A DNA stretch of 64,000 bases from Methylomonas albis (GTDB lineage Bacteria; Pseudomonadota; Gammaproteobacteria; Methylococcales; Methylomonadaceae): the NCBI RefSeq assembly GCF_014850955.1, contig NZ_JACXSS010000001.1:1116001-1180000 (forward strand), read 5' to 3'. Of the stretch, positions 8,324 through 16,537 are shown piece by piece. Both the position numbers and the translations under genes were made by a program. A model generated the notes under the pieces. That model did no database searches, was not told the origin of the DNA, and saw only the letters and a list, made by a program, of their open reading frames with translations. Each line of letters begins with the position of its first letter. The first letter of the stretch is position 1.

Positions 8324-9131
8324 CGTGTTTTCCAGGGATTGGCTCGAGGGCGAATTGCGTTTGATAGGCTCCTTGGATACCCGGATGATCGGTTTATTAC
8401 GGGCTATAGACGAAACGGGTTCTATCAATCGGGCTGCCAAACAAGTAGGTTTGAGTTACAAGGGAGCCTGGCAGATGATAGAGCGGGCGAATAACCTGGC
8501 GCCTAGAGCGTTGATTTCCACCGCCATTGGCGGCAGCAAGGGCGGTGGTAGCTGTTTGACAGCGGCTGGTCGCGGTTTGCTGGAATTGTTTACGCGTCTG
8601 GAAGAGCAGCATCGCCGGTTTTTACGGGAGCTCAATCAAAGTTTGCTGGACGATCCCGATGTCGTGTTATTACTGAGGCGGCAGGTGATTAAAAATAGCG
8701 CCAGAAACCAGCTGTTCGGCAATATTACTGCCATAGAGCTTGGTGCGGTGAATGCTGAAGTTTATGTGACGCTGAAGGGGGACGAGCGGGTGGTGATCAG
8801 CATTACGCTGCCTTCACTCGATTATCTTGGCGTTAAAGTTGGAGGCGATGCGGTATTGCTGATAAATCCTTCTGATATTCTCGTGGACACCGGCGGTGAT
8901 AATGTCTTGTTGTCGGCGCGTAATCGTCTGGATGGTCATGTTATTCGAGTGCAATACGATGGTGTTGATTCGGAAGTGATTATCCAATTGCTGAGTGGCG
9001 AAAGCATAGCCGCCACGCTTACTCAAACCAGCGCTGAGGCCCTGGGCTTGAAACCAGGCTGTAAAGCCAGTGCAGTGTTTAAAAGTAGTGCGGTGATTCT
9101 GGCGGCACTCACCGCCACCGGTGTGCCTTAA
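8316..9131 (+). CDS. modE: Molybdate-responsive regulator ModE
   Basis: 271 residues from ATG 8316, which has GAGAG eight bases upstream; an ATG at 8301 is the alternative. Residues about 15-125 are the winged helix (AIDETGSINRAAKQVGLSYK, GGSKGGGSCLTAAG). Two TOBE/Mop repeats follow, each opening with the signature SARNxL: SARNQLFGNITAIE and LSARNRLDGHVIRV, the oxyanion-binding di-domain. ModE normally represses modABC and activates molybdoenzyme genes when molybdate is bound. No modABC lies nearby, but the next operon is nitrogenase-related and formate dehydrogenase is 22 kb away. The start overlaps the HTH-only gene, so both are probably expressed together. Confidence 0.9.
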   Translation: MNSVFSRDWLEGELRLIGSLDTRMIGLLRAIDETGSINRAAKQVGLSYKGAWQMIERANNLAPRALISTAIGGSKGGGSCLTAAGRGLLELFTRLEEQHRRFLRELNQSLLDDPDVVLLLRRQVIKNSARNQLFGNITAIELGAVNAEVYVTLKGDERVVISITLPSLDYLGVKVGGDAVLLINPSDILVDTGGDNVLLSARNRLDGHVIRVQYDGVDSEVIIQLLSGESIAATLTQTSAEALGLKPGCKASAVFKSSAVILAALTATGVP

Positions 9132-9194
9132 ACAGGGCGCTGTCGGTCTTTCGTACTAAATCTTACAAAACTCAAATAATAGCCGGTCGGCAAT

Positions 9195-9210
9195 TGTCGT
9201 GTTTGCGACA
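9195..9210 (+). promoter_or_regulatory. NifA-type upstream activator sequence TGT-N10-ACA
   Basis: TGT at 9195-9197 and ACA at 9208-9210 are separated by exactly ten bases, and the site is partly palindromic (TGTCG...CGACA). It lies about 110 bp upstream of the -24/-12 element, the usual distance for NifA binding. The match is to the known NifA consensus; binding is inferred. Confidence 0.6.
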
Positions 9211-9317
9211 TTGTCGGATCGCGTCGCCGCCAAACCGGGCATTTCCACGCATCACTTTCAGCGTAAAATTTGTTCAAAATCCTTATCAACCATGGTCTGG
9301 ATAAGGTTTTAAATGTA

Positions 9318-9334
9318 CTGGCAAGTGTTTTGCT
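9318..9334 (+). promoter_or_regulatory. Sigma-54 (-24/-12) promoter
   Basis: CTGGCAAGTGTTTTGCT fits the consensus TGGCAC-N5-TTGC, with GG (9320-9321) and GC (9332-9333) separated by exactly ten bases. It falls about 50 bp before the operon's first true start codon at 9385 and downstream of the NifA-type site, so the operon is probably NifA and RpoN dependent. Confidence 0.65.
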
Positions 9335-9384
9335 TAGTCGCTATTAAAGACTTTTATTCATTACCTTTACAGGGGATTTTGCAG

Positions 9385-9960
9385 ATGCTACTTGAAAAAT
9401 ACGACAGCCAAGCGCTTTTATGGATTACCACTTTAGTTGGCAAAACCAGCACGGCTGGTCTTTCGGCGTTTCGGGGTGATCTGATTTTAATAGAGGGAGA
9501 GTTGCGGGAAGGTTCCAATAATATCCGTGATAGAAAAACGCCGGAGCTGGTTATTCATGAGGTAGCGGTACTGGCGGATAGCGAGAAGATGCTGTTTATT
9601 AATGGCTTGATGTATAGATTGGAGCATCTGCCGATCTTCATCGAGAAATACAAAGAAGCGCTGACTGTCGATACCATTGCCATGTTTTATGTGGAAGACA
9701 TCTCGATACCGATGTTGATTGTGCTTGAAGGTATTACTTTCAAGTTGTTCCCTTACAAAGAAGGTATGGTCTGGAATGAAATGCTGGAACTGCTTTACAT
9801 TGAAAAAGCCGATTTGAAAGGTCAATCGGGCGAAGACAAGGTGGTTACCGTCTATAACGAGGCTAAAACTTATAAGTTCAAAGGCGAAACTTTCAGTTTT
9901 GAAGAGGGATTGACGAAAACAGTCGAAGTCAAAAAAGACGCTGCTGTTGGTCCGGTTTAG
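9385..9960 (+). CDS. Unknown protein, first gene of a probable nif-regulated operon
   Basis: 191 residues. An in-frame ATG at 9313 overlaps the sigma-54 promoter and is unlikely; ATG 9385 has AGGGGA upstream. No family is recognised. The protein is soluble, with beta-rich segments (LSAFRGDLILIEGEL; DTIAMFYVEDISIPMLIVLE) and a charged tail. There is no cysteine motif, so it is unlikely to hold an Fe-S cluster. It is followed by a rhodanese and a NafY/NifX-like protein on the same strand, and preceded by NifA/sigma-54 elements. By association it may serve nitrogenase maturation or protection, but this is inference only. Confidence 0.7.
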   Translation: MLLEKYDSQALLWITTLVGKTSTAGLSAFRGDLILIEGELREGSNNIRDRKTPELVIHEVAVLADSEKMLFINGLMYRLEHLPIFIEKYKEALTVDTIAMFYVEDISIPMLIVLEGITFKLFPYKEGMVWNEMLELLYIEKADLKGQSGEDKVVTVYNEAKTYKFKGETFSFEEGLTKTVEVKKDAAVGPV

Positions 9961-9995
9961 ATTGGAACTTGTGCACCTTACGAGGTTGAAATCGC

Positions 9996-10304
9996 ATGAA
10001 GAATTTTAAAGCCATCTCCGTCGCCGAATCCGAACAACTGATGAGCGAACAGCAACCGATGATTTTGGATTGTCGCGATCTTAAGGATTATCGGGCTGGG
10101 CATATCGAAAATGCCATGCATGTTCATGAGCAATTGCGCGATTCGCTGTTAAAAAAAGCCGATAAAGCCAAGCCTTTGCTGATTTATTGTTATTACGGCC
10201 ATGCTAGCGAGCATTTGGCTGAAATGTTTGGCGACTTTGGTTTTCAACAGGTCTACAGCTTGGCCGGCGGCTATGCCGACTGGAAAGAACAGCACAAACT
10301 TTAA
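9996..10304 (+). CDS. Single-domain rhodanese-like protein
   Basis: 102 residues, one rhodanese domain. ILDCRDLKDYRAGHIENAMH is the CH2A-like opening and CYYGHAS (catalytic Cys65) the active-site loop, followed by the typical SLAGGYADWK end. Such proteins carry a persulfide on the cysteine and transfer sulfur. It sits between the unknown first gene and the NafY-like gene, 10 bp before the latter, so sulfur delivery for metal-cluster assembly is a reasonable guess. GlpE-like thiosulfate sulfurtransferase is the generic alternative. Confidence 0.85.
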   Translation: MKNFKAISVAESEQLMSEQQPMILDCRDLKDYRAGHIENAMHVHEQLRDSLLKKADKAKPLLIYCYYGHASEHLAEMFGDFGFQQVYSLAGGYADWKEQHKL

Positions 10305-10314
10305 GGGTGACGCT

Positions 10315-11022
10315 ATGGAACAATTATCACGAGATCTGGCTTTGCGTATCGCATTGGCTTCGCGGATTTTGCCGGGAGTAGATGTACCGAAGTTGATCGG
10401 GGTGCTGCATGAAAAAGTCGGCTCGCCGTTGGACGACGACAAACTGAAATCGATTACCGTCACTAATCTGAAGACCGGCATAGGTAGTCTGGATGGCGAG
10501 GAAGACGGCGAAGATATTGGTATTGGCCTGGAAAACATCAAGCTGGCTGTACGGTATCTTTGGGGCGAGGAAGATGGCGATGAAGGACTGCCGGAAATCA
10601 TGCCTTACAAGGATGGCGATATTCCGGAATCGATCCGGGTGGCGATTGCCTCCAATAGTGGTCGGCTATTGAACGGGCATTTCGGTTCCTGCATTCGCTT
10701 TCTGGTCTATCAATTGTCCAGATCGGACATGCGCCTGATCGATATTCGCTCGACTGTAGAAGCTGACAGCGCCGACGACAGAAATCTGTTCCGGGCCAAT
10801 ATGATCAAGGATTGCCACGTATTGTTCGTGCAATCCATTGGTGGGCCGGCGGCAGCCAAGGTGATCCGTGCCGATATTTATCCAATCAAGGAAGCCGACG
10901 TGGTTGATGCGGTGGAAAAACTTACCGAGTTTCAGCAGGTGTTTGATGCCGCCCCGCCTTGGATGGCGAAAGCCCTCGGTAAAAGTGCCGAGGAGCGGAA
11001 ACGCTTTAGTCATCAGGAATAA
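10315..11022 (+). CDS. NafY/NifX-family FeMo-cofactor-binding protein
   Basis: 235 residues from ATG 10315; an ATG at 10201 lies inside the rhodanese gene and is rejected. Residues 1-95 are a helical N-terminal domain with DIGIGLENIKLAVRYLWGE, as in NafY (gamma protein). Residues 105-225 are a NifX/NifB-C-like domain: IRVAIASNSGRLLNGHFGSC, then VYQLSRSDMRLIDIRST. His122 in NGHFGSC matches the cofactor-binding histidine known in NafY. The family carries FeMo-co or its precursor and stabilises apo-dinitrogenase. Nitrogenase structural genes are not in this window. The gene completes the NifA/sigma-54-type operon. Confidence 0.82.
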   Translation: MEQLSRDLALRIALASRILPGVDVPKLIGVLHEKVGSPLDDDKLKSITVTNLKTGIGSLDGEEDGEDIGIGLENIKLAVRYLWGEEDGDEGLPEIMPYKDGDIPESIRVAIASNSGRLLNGHFGSCIRFLVYQLSRSDMRLIDIRSTVEADSADDRNLFRANMIKDCHVLFVQSIGGPAAAKVIRADIYPIKEADVVDAVEKLTEFQQVFDAAPPWMAKALGKSAEERKRFSHQE

Positions 11023-11036
11023 TATCTGGCACTTTT

Positions 11037-11070
11037 GGGTTTTACTCCCTTGAGCGAGGAAGTAAAACCC
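11037..11070 (+). terminator. Inverted repeat after the nafY-like operon, possible terminator
   Basis: Perfect 10-bp arms GGGTTTTACT (11037-11046) and AGTAAAACCC (11061-11070) with a 14-base loop. No U-run follows, so termination is uncertain. It lies in the gap between convergent genes. Confidence 0.4.
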
Positions 11071-11131
11071 TGCTCCACTTCAAAAAGGTTCTATTTTTCG
11101 GCCATCCTTGTTGGTCGTTCTGACTAAAAAG

Positions 11132-11779
11132 CTATTGCTTTTCCATGGTCTTGATAAATGCATCGGCCTCGTTAATCGATTTTTCCATTTCTATTACCAA
11201 AGCCGATACATCCGATTTGACCGAGTCCAGCTGGCCTTTTAGCGATGCGATAGCTTGGGCGTTTAGGTTGTGTTTCAGGTACAGCACCTGATCGCGAAAG
11301 ACGCTGAGCACAGGTTCGATTTTGGTTTCGGCTTTGCGCATTGCCGCGATCAGTTGTTGGTAGTGCGCTTTAGTGGCAGTCAGTTTTTGCTGGCTATTTC
11401 GTTTTAGCGCGGCGTTGCTGTACTGGCCTAGTTCGGTTTCCCATTCGTTGAACAGGGCACTTGAAACGTCTTCTATATCGGCAATACGTTTGTCGACTTC
11501 CTCGGCCTTTTTCACGCTGGCTTCATACTCACCATTGAGTTTGTTATAGGTGGCTTCCAAATCGCCACCTTTGAAATTGGTCATCACGGTGAATTGTTCA
11601 AGCGCCGATTTAAATTGTTGCTTGGTTTCCTCTTGAGTGTCGCGGGCTTTTTCAACGCGATGCACCATCACTTCACGTTTGGGTATGCCGATTTTCTCCA
11701 GGCCGCTGTAATACGCGCTGGAACAGGCGGCTAAGCCAAACGTCAACAAAAACAACATAAAACGCGAACTAAATTTCAT
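11132..11779 (-). CDS. DUF2959 family lipoprotein
   Basis: 215 residues from the ATG at 11779, chosen because AAGGAGC precedes it and a lipoprotein signal follows: LFLLTFGLAAC with lipobox LAAC. A longer frame begins upstream at 11923 but lacks a signal at its start. The mature protein is a long helical coiled coil rich in Lys, Glu and Gln (VEKARDTQEETKQQFKSALE, then GGDLEATYNKLNGEYEASVK), as in the DUF2959 family. It is probably anchored to the outer membrane. The biological role of the family is not known. Confidence 0.82.
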   Translation of the reverse strand: MKFSSRFMLFLLTFGLAACSSAYYSGLEKIGIPKREVMVHRVEKARDTQEETKQQFKSALEQFTVMTNFKGGDLEATYNKLNGEYEASVKKAEEVDKRIADIEDVSSALFNEWETELGQYSNAALKRNSQQKLTATKAHYQQLIAAMRKAETKIEPVLSVFRDQVLYLKHNLNAQAIASLKGQLDSVKSDVSALVIEMEKSINEADAFIKTMEKQ

Positions 11780-12160
11780 AAAAGCTCCTTGGGTTGGTCT
11801 GTGCATTATAAGCTGGAGTGGGGGCGGATCAACTTGAGTGGCTTGCTGAGCGTTTAGCAGGCAGACTGTGAATATTCGAGTGTGAATAACTTCACATATT
11901 CGACTTTGAGTTTCAAAACGCAATAAACACGGATAAGCTAAATCCAGGTTTAATAAGAGTTGCAGCGGATGTCGCCGATTTTTAAAGTCAAATAATGTGC
12001 TCTCTATTCAAAATTTATCTATTGCTGGTGGCGGGCAGTTTGATTTTGGGTTTTACTTAAGCCGTGTTTTTGAACAGGGTTTTAAAAGTTTTCAGGATGA
12101 TTTTTAATTTAGATTTAAAAAAATTATCAATAATTAAACTATTATTTTTAGGTGGCGCAA
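11780..12160. other. AT-rich intergenic region between divergent genes
   Basis: 381 bp between the DUF2959 lipoprotein (minus) and a small membrane protein (plus). It contains a perfect CRP-type palindrome and strongly AT-rich sequence before 12160. The only open frames (one starting at 12064) lack a ribosome site and protein-like composition. No other gene is seen. Confidence 0.5.
11881..11896. promoter_or_regulatory. CRP/Vfr-type operator TGTGA-N6-TCACA
   Basis: TGTGAATAACTTCACA is a perfect match to the CRP-family consensus. It lies about 100 bp upstream of the DUF2959 start and about 265 bp upstream of the 53-residue protein gene, so the former is the likelier target. Whether this organism has a matching regulator is not visible here. 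Confidence 0.5.
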
Positions 12161-12322
12161 ATGAACGAATTAAAAAAAGACATGTTTATCGGTTCAGTAT
12201 CTTTTTTAGGTATAGTTGCTTTCGTATCAGGGCAATTTATATTGTCGACAATGATGTTTGGCGTCGCTGCGGTGTGGAGTACTATTTTGTTAAGTAATCG
12301 TACGCAAACGGTTAAGAGTTAA
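12161..12322 (+). CDS. Small (53-residue) membrane protein
   Basis: Short gene read directly from the sequence. ATG 12161 has AGGTGG five bases upstream, and the frame stops at 12320-12322. The protein begins MNELKKDMFIGSV, then has two hydrophobic stretches (FLGIVAFVSGQFIL and MMFGVAAVWSTILL) and a polar tail. This fits an inner-membrane hairpin. A strong rho-independent terminator lies 60 bp downstream, supporting a monocistronic transcript. Function is unknown. Confidence 0.6.
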   Translation: MNELKKDMFIGSVSFLGIVAFVSGQFILSTMMFGVAAVWSTILLSNRTQTVKS

Positions 12323-12383
12323 AGGCTTTCTCCTATTGGCGGAGATTTGCAAACGAAATTTCCATCATTCGTTTGTTTCCATG

Positions 12384-12418
12384 CTCCCGTAGCTTTTTTG
12401 GTTACGGGAGTTTTTTTT
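12384..12418 (+). terminator. Rho-independent terminator
   Basis: Stem CTCCCGTA with TACGGGAG and a run of eight T on the plus strand. It ends the transcript of the 53-residue membrane protein. A second hairpin (CAAACGA...TCGTTTG) lies just upstream. Confidence 0.85.
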
Positions 12419-12540
12419 GCCCGCTACCGCACTAAGGATAAGCGTCAGCTAATTTCGCTATCGATATATTCAAGTTGTAATCGGGTTGTTAACAGTTTTT
12501 GCCGTGGTAGCAGTCGGCAGCAATTGCTTGATATAACCTC

Positions 12541-13851
12541 TTATAATTTCCGCAAAAAATCGAGTTTATCTTTTATTTTTTTTTCCAAACCGCGTTCCAC
12601 TGGAAAATAGTACTGCCGGGTTTTTAACGATTCTGGGAAGTAGTTTTCGCCGGCGGCATAGGCATTTTTCTCGTCATGGGCGTAGCGATACTCCGCGCCA
12701 TGCCCCAGTTCTTTCATCAGTTTGGTTGGCGCATTGCGCAAGTGGACAGGCACTTCCAGGGAACCGCTGTTGCGGGCGTCCGCCATTGCCGCTTTGTAGG
12801 CTACGTAGACCGCATTACTTTTCGGCGCGCAAGCCAAGTAAACGATGGCTTGCGCCAGCGATAGTTCGCCTTCGGGGCTGCCTAGTCGTTCGTAAGCGTT
12901 TGTGGCGTTCAACGCTAATTCCAGGCCTCTTGGGTCGGCGTTGCCTATGTCTTCGGAGGCCATTCGAATAACCCGACGGGCGATATACAAAGGATCGCAG
13001 CCCCCATCCAGCATTCTGGCAAACCAATACAGCGCGGCGTCTGGGTCAGTGCCGCGTACCGATTTATGCAAGGCCGAAATCTGGTCGTAGAAAATATCGC
13101 CGCCCTTATCGAAGCGATTGGCATGGCCCAACAGCACTTCGTCAAGCACTTCGCGACTGACGGTTTCCTGGTCGTCAATGTTTTCCGCCAGATCGGCGGC
13201 GATTTGCAGAATGTTTAGACAGCGGCGGGCATCGCCGTCGGCGGCTTTGGCGATCATGGTCAACACATCCGCTTCAATCAGCAAATTGCGGTTACCCAGT
13301 CCGCGCACTTTGTCGGTCAGGGCATTGTGCAGCAAAGCTTGCAAGTCCTCGGTTTCGATACTGCGCATCACGTAGACGCGCAGTCTGGACAGTAAGGCGT
13401 TATTCAATTCAAAGGAGGGATTTTCCGTGGTGGCGCCGAATAGAATAATCGCACCGCTTTCGATAGGTGCCAGCAATGAATCCTGCTGGCTTTTCGAAAA
13501 GCGGTGAATCTCGTCGATAAACACCACTGTATTTAGATTGCGGCTGTGTTTGATGCCTTCCGCCTCGGCCACTGCCGCCCTGATTTCCTTCACGCCTGCC
13601 ATCACCGCCGACAACTCTATGAAATGGCAATGCGCGCTGGCGGCAATGATTTTGGCCAAGGTGGTTTTGCCGACGCCGGGCGGCCCCCAAAATACCAAAG
13701 AATGTGGCATGCCTTGTTCGATAGCCACACGTAGTGATTTGCCCTTGCCCAACAAGTGTTGTTGGCCGATGAAATCGTCCAGGGTGGTCGGTCGCATCCT
13801 GGCAGCAAGTGGCGCATAGGCGGTGGTTTCAAAGGCTGTGTTGTTATTCAT
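12541..13851 (-). CDS. rarA: Replication-associated recombination protein RarA (MgsA)
   Basis: 436 residues from ATG 13851; a start at 13890 would add 13 residues absent from the family. The opening FETTAYAPLAARMRP matches the usual RarA N-terminus. The AAA+ ATPase core has Walker A GPPGVGKT (56-63), Walker B VVFIDEIH (109-116) and the sensor GATTENPSFELN; the C-terminal helical tetramerisation domain follows (RDPRGLELALNA-type region, then YFPESLKTRQYYFPVERGLE). RarA acts on stalled replication forks with SSB. It is divergently placed from accA with an 88-bp gap. Confidence 0.95.
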   Translation of the reverse strand: MNNNTAFETTAYAPLAARMRPTTLDDFIGQQHLLGKGKSLRVAIEQGMPHSLVFWGPPGVGKTTLAKIIAASAHCHFIELSAVMAGVKEIRAAVAEAEGIKHSRNLNTVVFIDEIHRFSKSQQDSLLAPIESGAIILFGATTENPSFELNNALLSRLRVYVMRSIETEDLQALLHNALTDKVRGLGNRNLLIEADVLTMIAKAADGDARRCLNILQIAADLAENIDDQETVSREVLDEVLLGHANRFDKGGDIFYDQISALHKSVRGTDPDAALYWFARMLDGGCDPLYIARRVIRMASEDIGNADPRGLELALNATNAYERLGSPEGELSLAQAIVYLACAPKSNAVYVAYKAAMADARNSGSLEVPVHLRNAPTKLMKELGHGAEYRYAHDEKNAYAAGENYFPESLKTRQYYFPVERGLEKKIKDKLDFLRKL

Positions 13852-13939
13852 TTGCTGAGGCTCGGTAAAACAAATAGGCAATGGCGGCATTTTTCATTAG
13901 AATTGCCGGCCATTTTATTGATTCTAATGCCGGATTGAC

Positions 13940-14914
13940 ATGGATTTAAAATTCTTAGATTTCGAACAGCCTATTGCCGAACTGCAAGCGAAGATAGAAG
14001 AGCTGCGCAAGGTAGAGCTGGACAATAATTTTGATATTTCCGAAACATTGAAGCTACTCGAGCAGAAATGCGAGAGTTTGACCGAAAGCATTTTCGCGGA
14101 TTTGTCGGATTGGCAAATATCGCAATTATCCCGGCATCCCGGTCGCCCGTACACATTAGATTATATCGATCTGATTTTTACCGAATTTCACGAGTTGCAC
14201 GGCGACCGCTCCTATGCCGATGATCCGGCAATAGTCTGTGGTATGGCGCGCCTGGAAGGCCAGCCTGTAGTGGTCATTGGTCATCAAAAAGGCCGGGATA
14301 CCAAGGAAAAAATTTATCGCAATTTCGGTATGCCGCGTCCGGAAGGTTATCGTAAGGCTTTGCGGGTGATGAAATTGGCTGAGCGTTTCAAGCTGCCTAT
14401 CATCTGTTTGATCGACACACCGGGCGCGTATCCGGGTATCGGTGCGGAAGAACGCGGTCAAAGCGAGGCGATCGCCCGCAATCTGTTCGAAATGTCTAAA
14501 CTACGTACGCCTATTATCTGCACCGTGATTGGCGAGGGCGGCTCCGGCGGGGCCTTGGCTATCGGTGTGGGCGATAGGTTATTGATGCTGGAATACAGCA
14601 CGTATGCCGTTATTTCTCCGGAGGGTTGCGCTTCGATTTTATGGAAAAGTGCCGACAAAGCCCAATTGGCGGCTGAAGCGATGGGCATTACCTCGGACCG
14701 CGTGCGTGAACAAGGTTTTCTGGACGAAGTAATTCGCGAACCTGTCGGTGGCGGTCATCGCAATTTCGAAAAAATTGCCGCAAATCTGCAAGACGCGTTG
14801 TCCAGACATCTTAACGATCTAAATCAACAAGCGGAAAATTTGGATTTGCTGCTCGAAAGACGCTATCAGCGCATTATGCGTTTTGGTTCGTACATCGAAG
14901 AGCCGGTCAAATAA
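13940..14914 (+). CDS. accA: Acetyl-CoA carboxylase carboxyltransferase subunit alpha
   Basis: 324 residues, normal family length. It begins [20 protein letters not shown], the standard N-terminal helix, then has [20 protein letters not shown] and the oxyanion-forming region [20 protein letters not shown], with [12 protein letters not shown]. AccA and AccD form the cytoplasmic carboxyltransferase that makes malonyl-CoA, the first step of fatty-acid synthesis. A clear terminator follows, separating it from tilS. The ribosome site is weak. Confidence 0.97.
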   Translation: MDLKFLDFEQPIAELQAKIEELRKVELDNNFDISETLKLLEQKCESLTESIFADLSDWQISQLSRHPGRPYTLDYIDLIFTEFHELHGDRSYADDPAIVCGMARLEGQPVVVIGHQKGRDTKEKIYRNFGMPRPEGYRKALRVMKLAERFKLPIICLIDTPGAYPGIGAEERGQSEAIARNLFEMSKLRTPIICTVIGEGGSGGALAIGVGDRLLMLEYSTYAVISPEGCASILWKSADKAQLAAEAMGITSDRVREQGFLDEVIREPVGGGHRNFEKIAANLQDALSRHLNDLNQQAENLDLLLERRYQRIMRFGSYIEEPVK

Positions 14915-14941
14915 AACCGTCGGTTAATTTAGTTGTTCAAT

Positions 14942-14969
14942 AAAAGGCCGAGTCGAATCGGCCTTTTTT
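14942..14969 (+). terminator. Rho-independent terminator after accA
   Basis: AAGGCCGA and TCGGCCTT pair over a six-base loop and are followed by a T run on the plus strand, immediately upstream of tilS. Confidence 0.85.
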
Positions 14970-14980
14970 GTGAGTAAACC

Positions 14981-16309
14981 ATGCCCGATCTCAATTCTCA
15001 GATCATTGCTTCTCTGTTGCCTGGCTCATGCCGCAAAGTTTTCATTGCTTATAGCGGCGGCTTGGACTCATGTGTGCTGTTGGATTTGTGCGTGGCGCTG
15101 CCGGCGCTTACAGGCAAAATTGTTGCCGTTTATGTCGATCATGGTTTGCAAACGGCGTCAGCGGAATGGGGTGAGCATTGCCGTCGGCGAGCAGAATGCT
15201 TGGGCGTGGATTTTCAATTGTTGCAAGTCGATGCGCATGCAAGTGGCGGTGAAAGCCCGGAAGCAGCGGCACGCGACGCGCGTTATCGGGTGCTGCGGCA
15301 ATTATTGGATACCGACGACATTGTTCTGCTGGCTCAGCACCGCGAGGATCAGATGGAAACATTGTTGTTGCAGTTGTTCAGAGGTGCCGGGGTGTCAGGC
15401 TTGGCCGGCATGCCTATGATCAGCGTTTTTGGCAAAGGACAAATGGTGCGGCCGCTATTGGATGTGGCCAAGGTCGAGATACAGCGGTATGCGCAAACGC
15501 GCGGTTTGCAGTGGGTGGAAGATCCTAGTAATCAGAGCAGTGATTTCGACCGCAACTATCTGCGTAACGAAATTCTGCCTCTATTAAAACAGCGTTGGCC
15601 GTCGCTGGATAAAACAGTGGCGCGTTCGGCCAAGCTTTGCGGCGATGCGGCCCAGATGATTGAGTCTTGGGCCGAACACACCTTGCCGACCGTGTTTGAT
15701 CCGACCGATGGCAGTTTCAATGTTGCCGGTTTACCCGTCATCACGTCGACGCAACTGAACTGTCTGTTACGGCAATGGTTGGGCCGCATGGGTTTGAAGC
15801 CGCCGAGTCAAGCGGTACTGCAAACGCTGGTCGATCAATTGGTTGGCGGGCGAGTGGATACGGCTGCGCAAATTTATATCCAGGGCAGTGTCGTCAGAAA
15901 ATATCGGCAAAAACTGTATTGTATTTCTGAGAAACGTTTGCAAAAGGAAACTCGGTCAAAACAGTGGATGCAAGAACAGGAGCGGATAGTTTTAAACAAC
16001 AGCTATGTGCTGACTAGAAACTCTGCATCGGCCGGACTATCGAAAAACTTGTGGAATACGGCCAAAGTCACTATAGAGCCTCGGCGCGGTGGCGAAAAGC
16101 TAAAATTACCGGGCCGAGTCGGTCATCATTGTCTAAAAAAACTTTACCAGGAAGCGGGGGTTCCGCCTTGGGAAAGAGATATTCGCCCGTTGATTTATCT
16201 GGATGATCGTTTGGCAACAGTCGCCGGTTTATGGGTGGCGGAATGGGCTTGGCTTGACGCGATGGACGCTTGTTACCAATTGGATTGGCGACTACCCGAA
16301 ACCATGTAA
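14981..16309 (+). CDS. tilS: tRNA(Ile)-lysidine synthase
   Basis: 442 residues. The PP-loop SGGLDS (25-30) binds ATP; the following VYVDHGLQTAS, HREDQMETLLLQLFRGAG and NYLRNEILPLL blocks are TilS hallmarks, with TilS substrate-binding and C-terminal domains after residue 240. The enzyme modifies C34 of the tRNA(Ile) CAU anticodon to lysidine so that it reads AUA. It is essential in most bacteria. Gene order accA-tilS with pyrG further on is as in pseudomonads. Confidence 0.95.
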   Translation: MPDLNSQIIASLLPGSCRKVFIAYSGGLDSCVLLDLCVALPALTGKIVAVYVDHGLQTASAEWGEHCRRRAECLGVDFQLLQVDAHASGGESPEAAARDARYRVLRQLLDTDDIVLLAQHREDQMETLLLQLFRGAGVSGLAGMPMISVFGKGQMVRPLLDVAKVEIQRYAQTRGLQWVEDPSNQSSDFDRNYLRNEILPLLKQRWPSLDKTVARSAKLCGDAAQMIESWAEHTLPTVFDPTDGSFNVAGLPVITSTQLNCLLRQWLGRMGLKPPSQAVLQTLVDQLVGGRVDTAAQIYIQGSVVRKYRQKLYCISEKRLQKETRSKQWMQEQERIVLNNSYVLTRNSASAGLSKNLWNTAKVTIEPRRGGEKLKLPGRVGHHCLKKLYQEAGVPPWERDIRPLIYLDDRLATVAGLWVAEWAWLDAMDACYQLDWRLPETM

Positions 16310-16340
16310 TGATAGGTAACCAAATCCGTTAGGAGGTGTC

Positions 16341-16535
16341 ATGTTGATGTTTCCCGAGATGCTTCAGGCCATGATTGTGGGCATGATGATCGCGATTCCG
16401 GCGCTCTTGATCTATAAAAAAGCCGGTCTAAATCCGGCGTGGGCGGCGCTAGTGTTTTTGCCGATTTTTGGATTGTTGATGGTGTTTCTACAACTGGCCT
16501 TCCAAGATTGGCCGAATGTTAAAAAGGAGCGCTAG
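16341..16535 (+). CDS. Small membrane protein, first of a sister pair
   Basis: 64 residues with a strong AGGAGG ribosome site. Two transmembrane helices (MIVGMMIAIPALLIY and AALVFLPIFGLLMVFLQLA) flank a short loop KKAGLNPAW, and the end is QDWPNVKKER. The same layout, KAG....W then a second helix then a WPN motif, recurs in the next gene, so they are a diverged tandem duplication. Function is unknown. Confidence 0.75.
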   Translation: MLMFPEMLQAMIVGMMIAIPALLIYKKAGLNPAWAALVFLPIFGLLMVFLQLAFQDWPNVKKER

Positions 16536-16537
16536 TC

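Noticed and set aside
9313-9384. In-frame ATG extension of the unknown nif-operon gene
   Set aside because: It overlaps the sigma-54 promoter itself and has no ribosome site, so the start was placed at 9385.
12064-12297. 77-codon frame overlapping the small membrane protein gene
   Set aside because: No ribosome site and low-complexity, Arg/Lys/Phe-rich product; the 12161 frame has much better signals.
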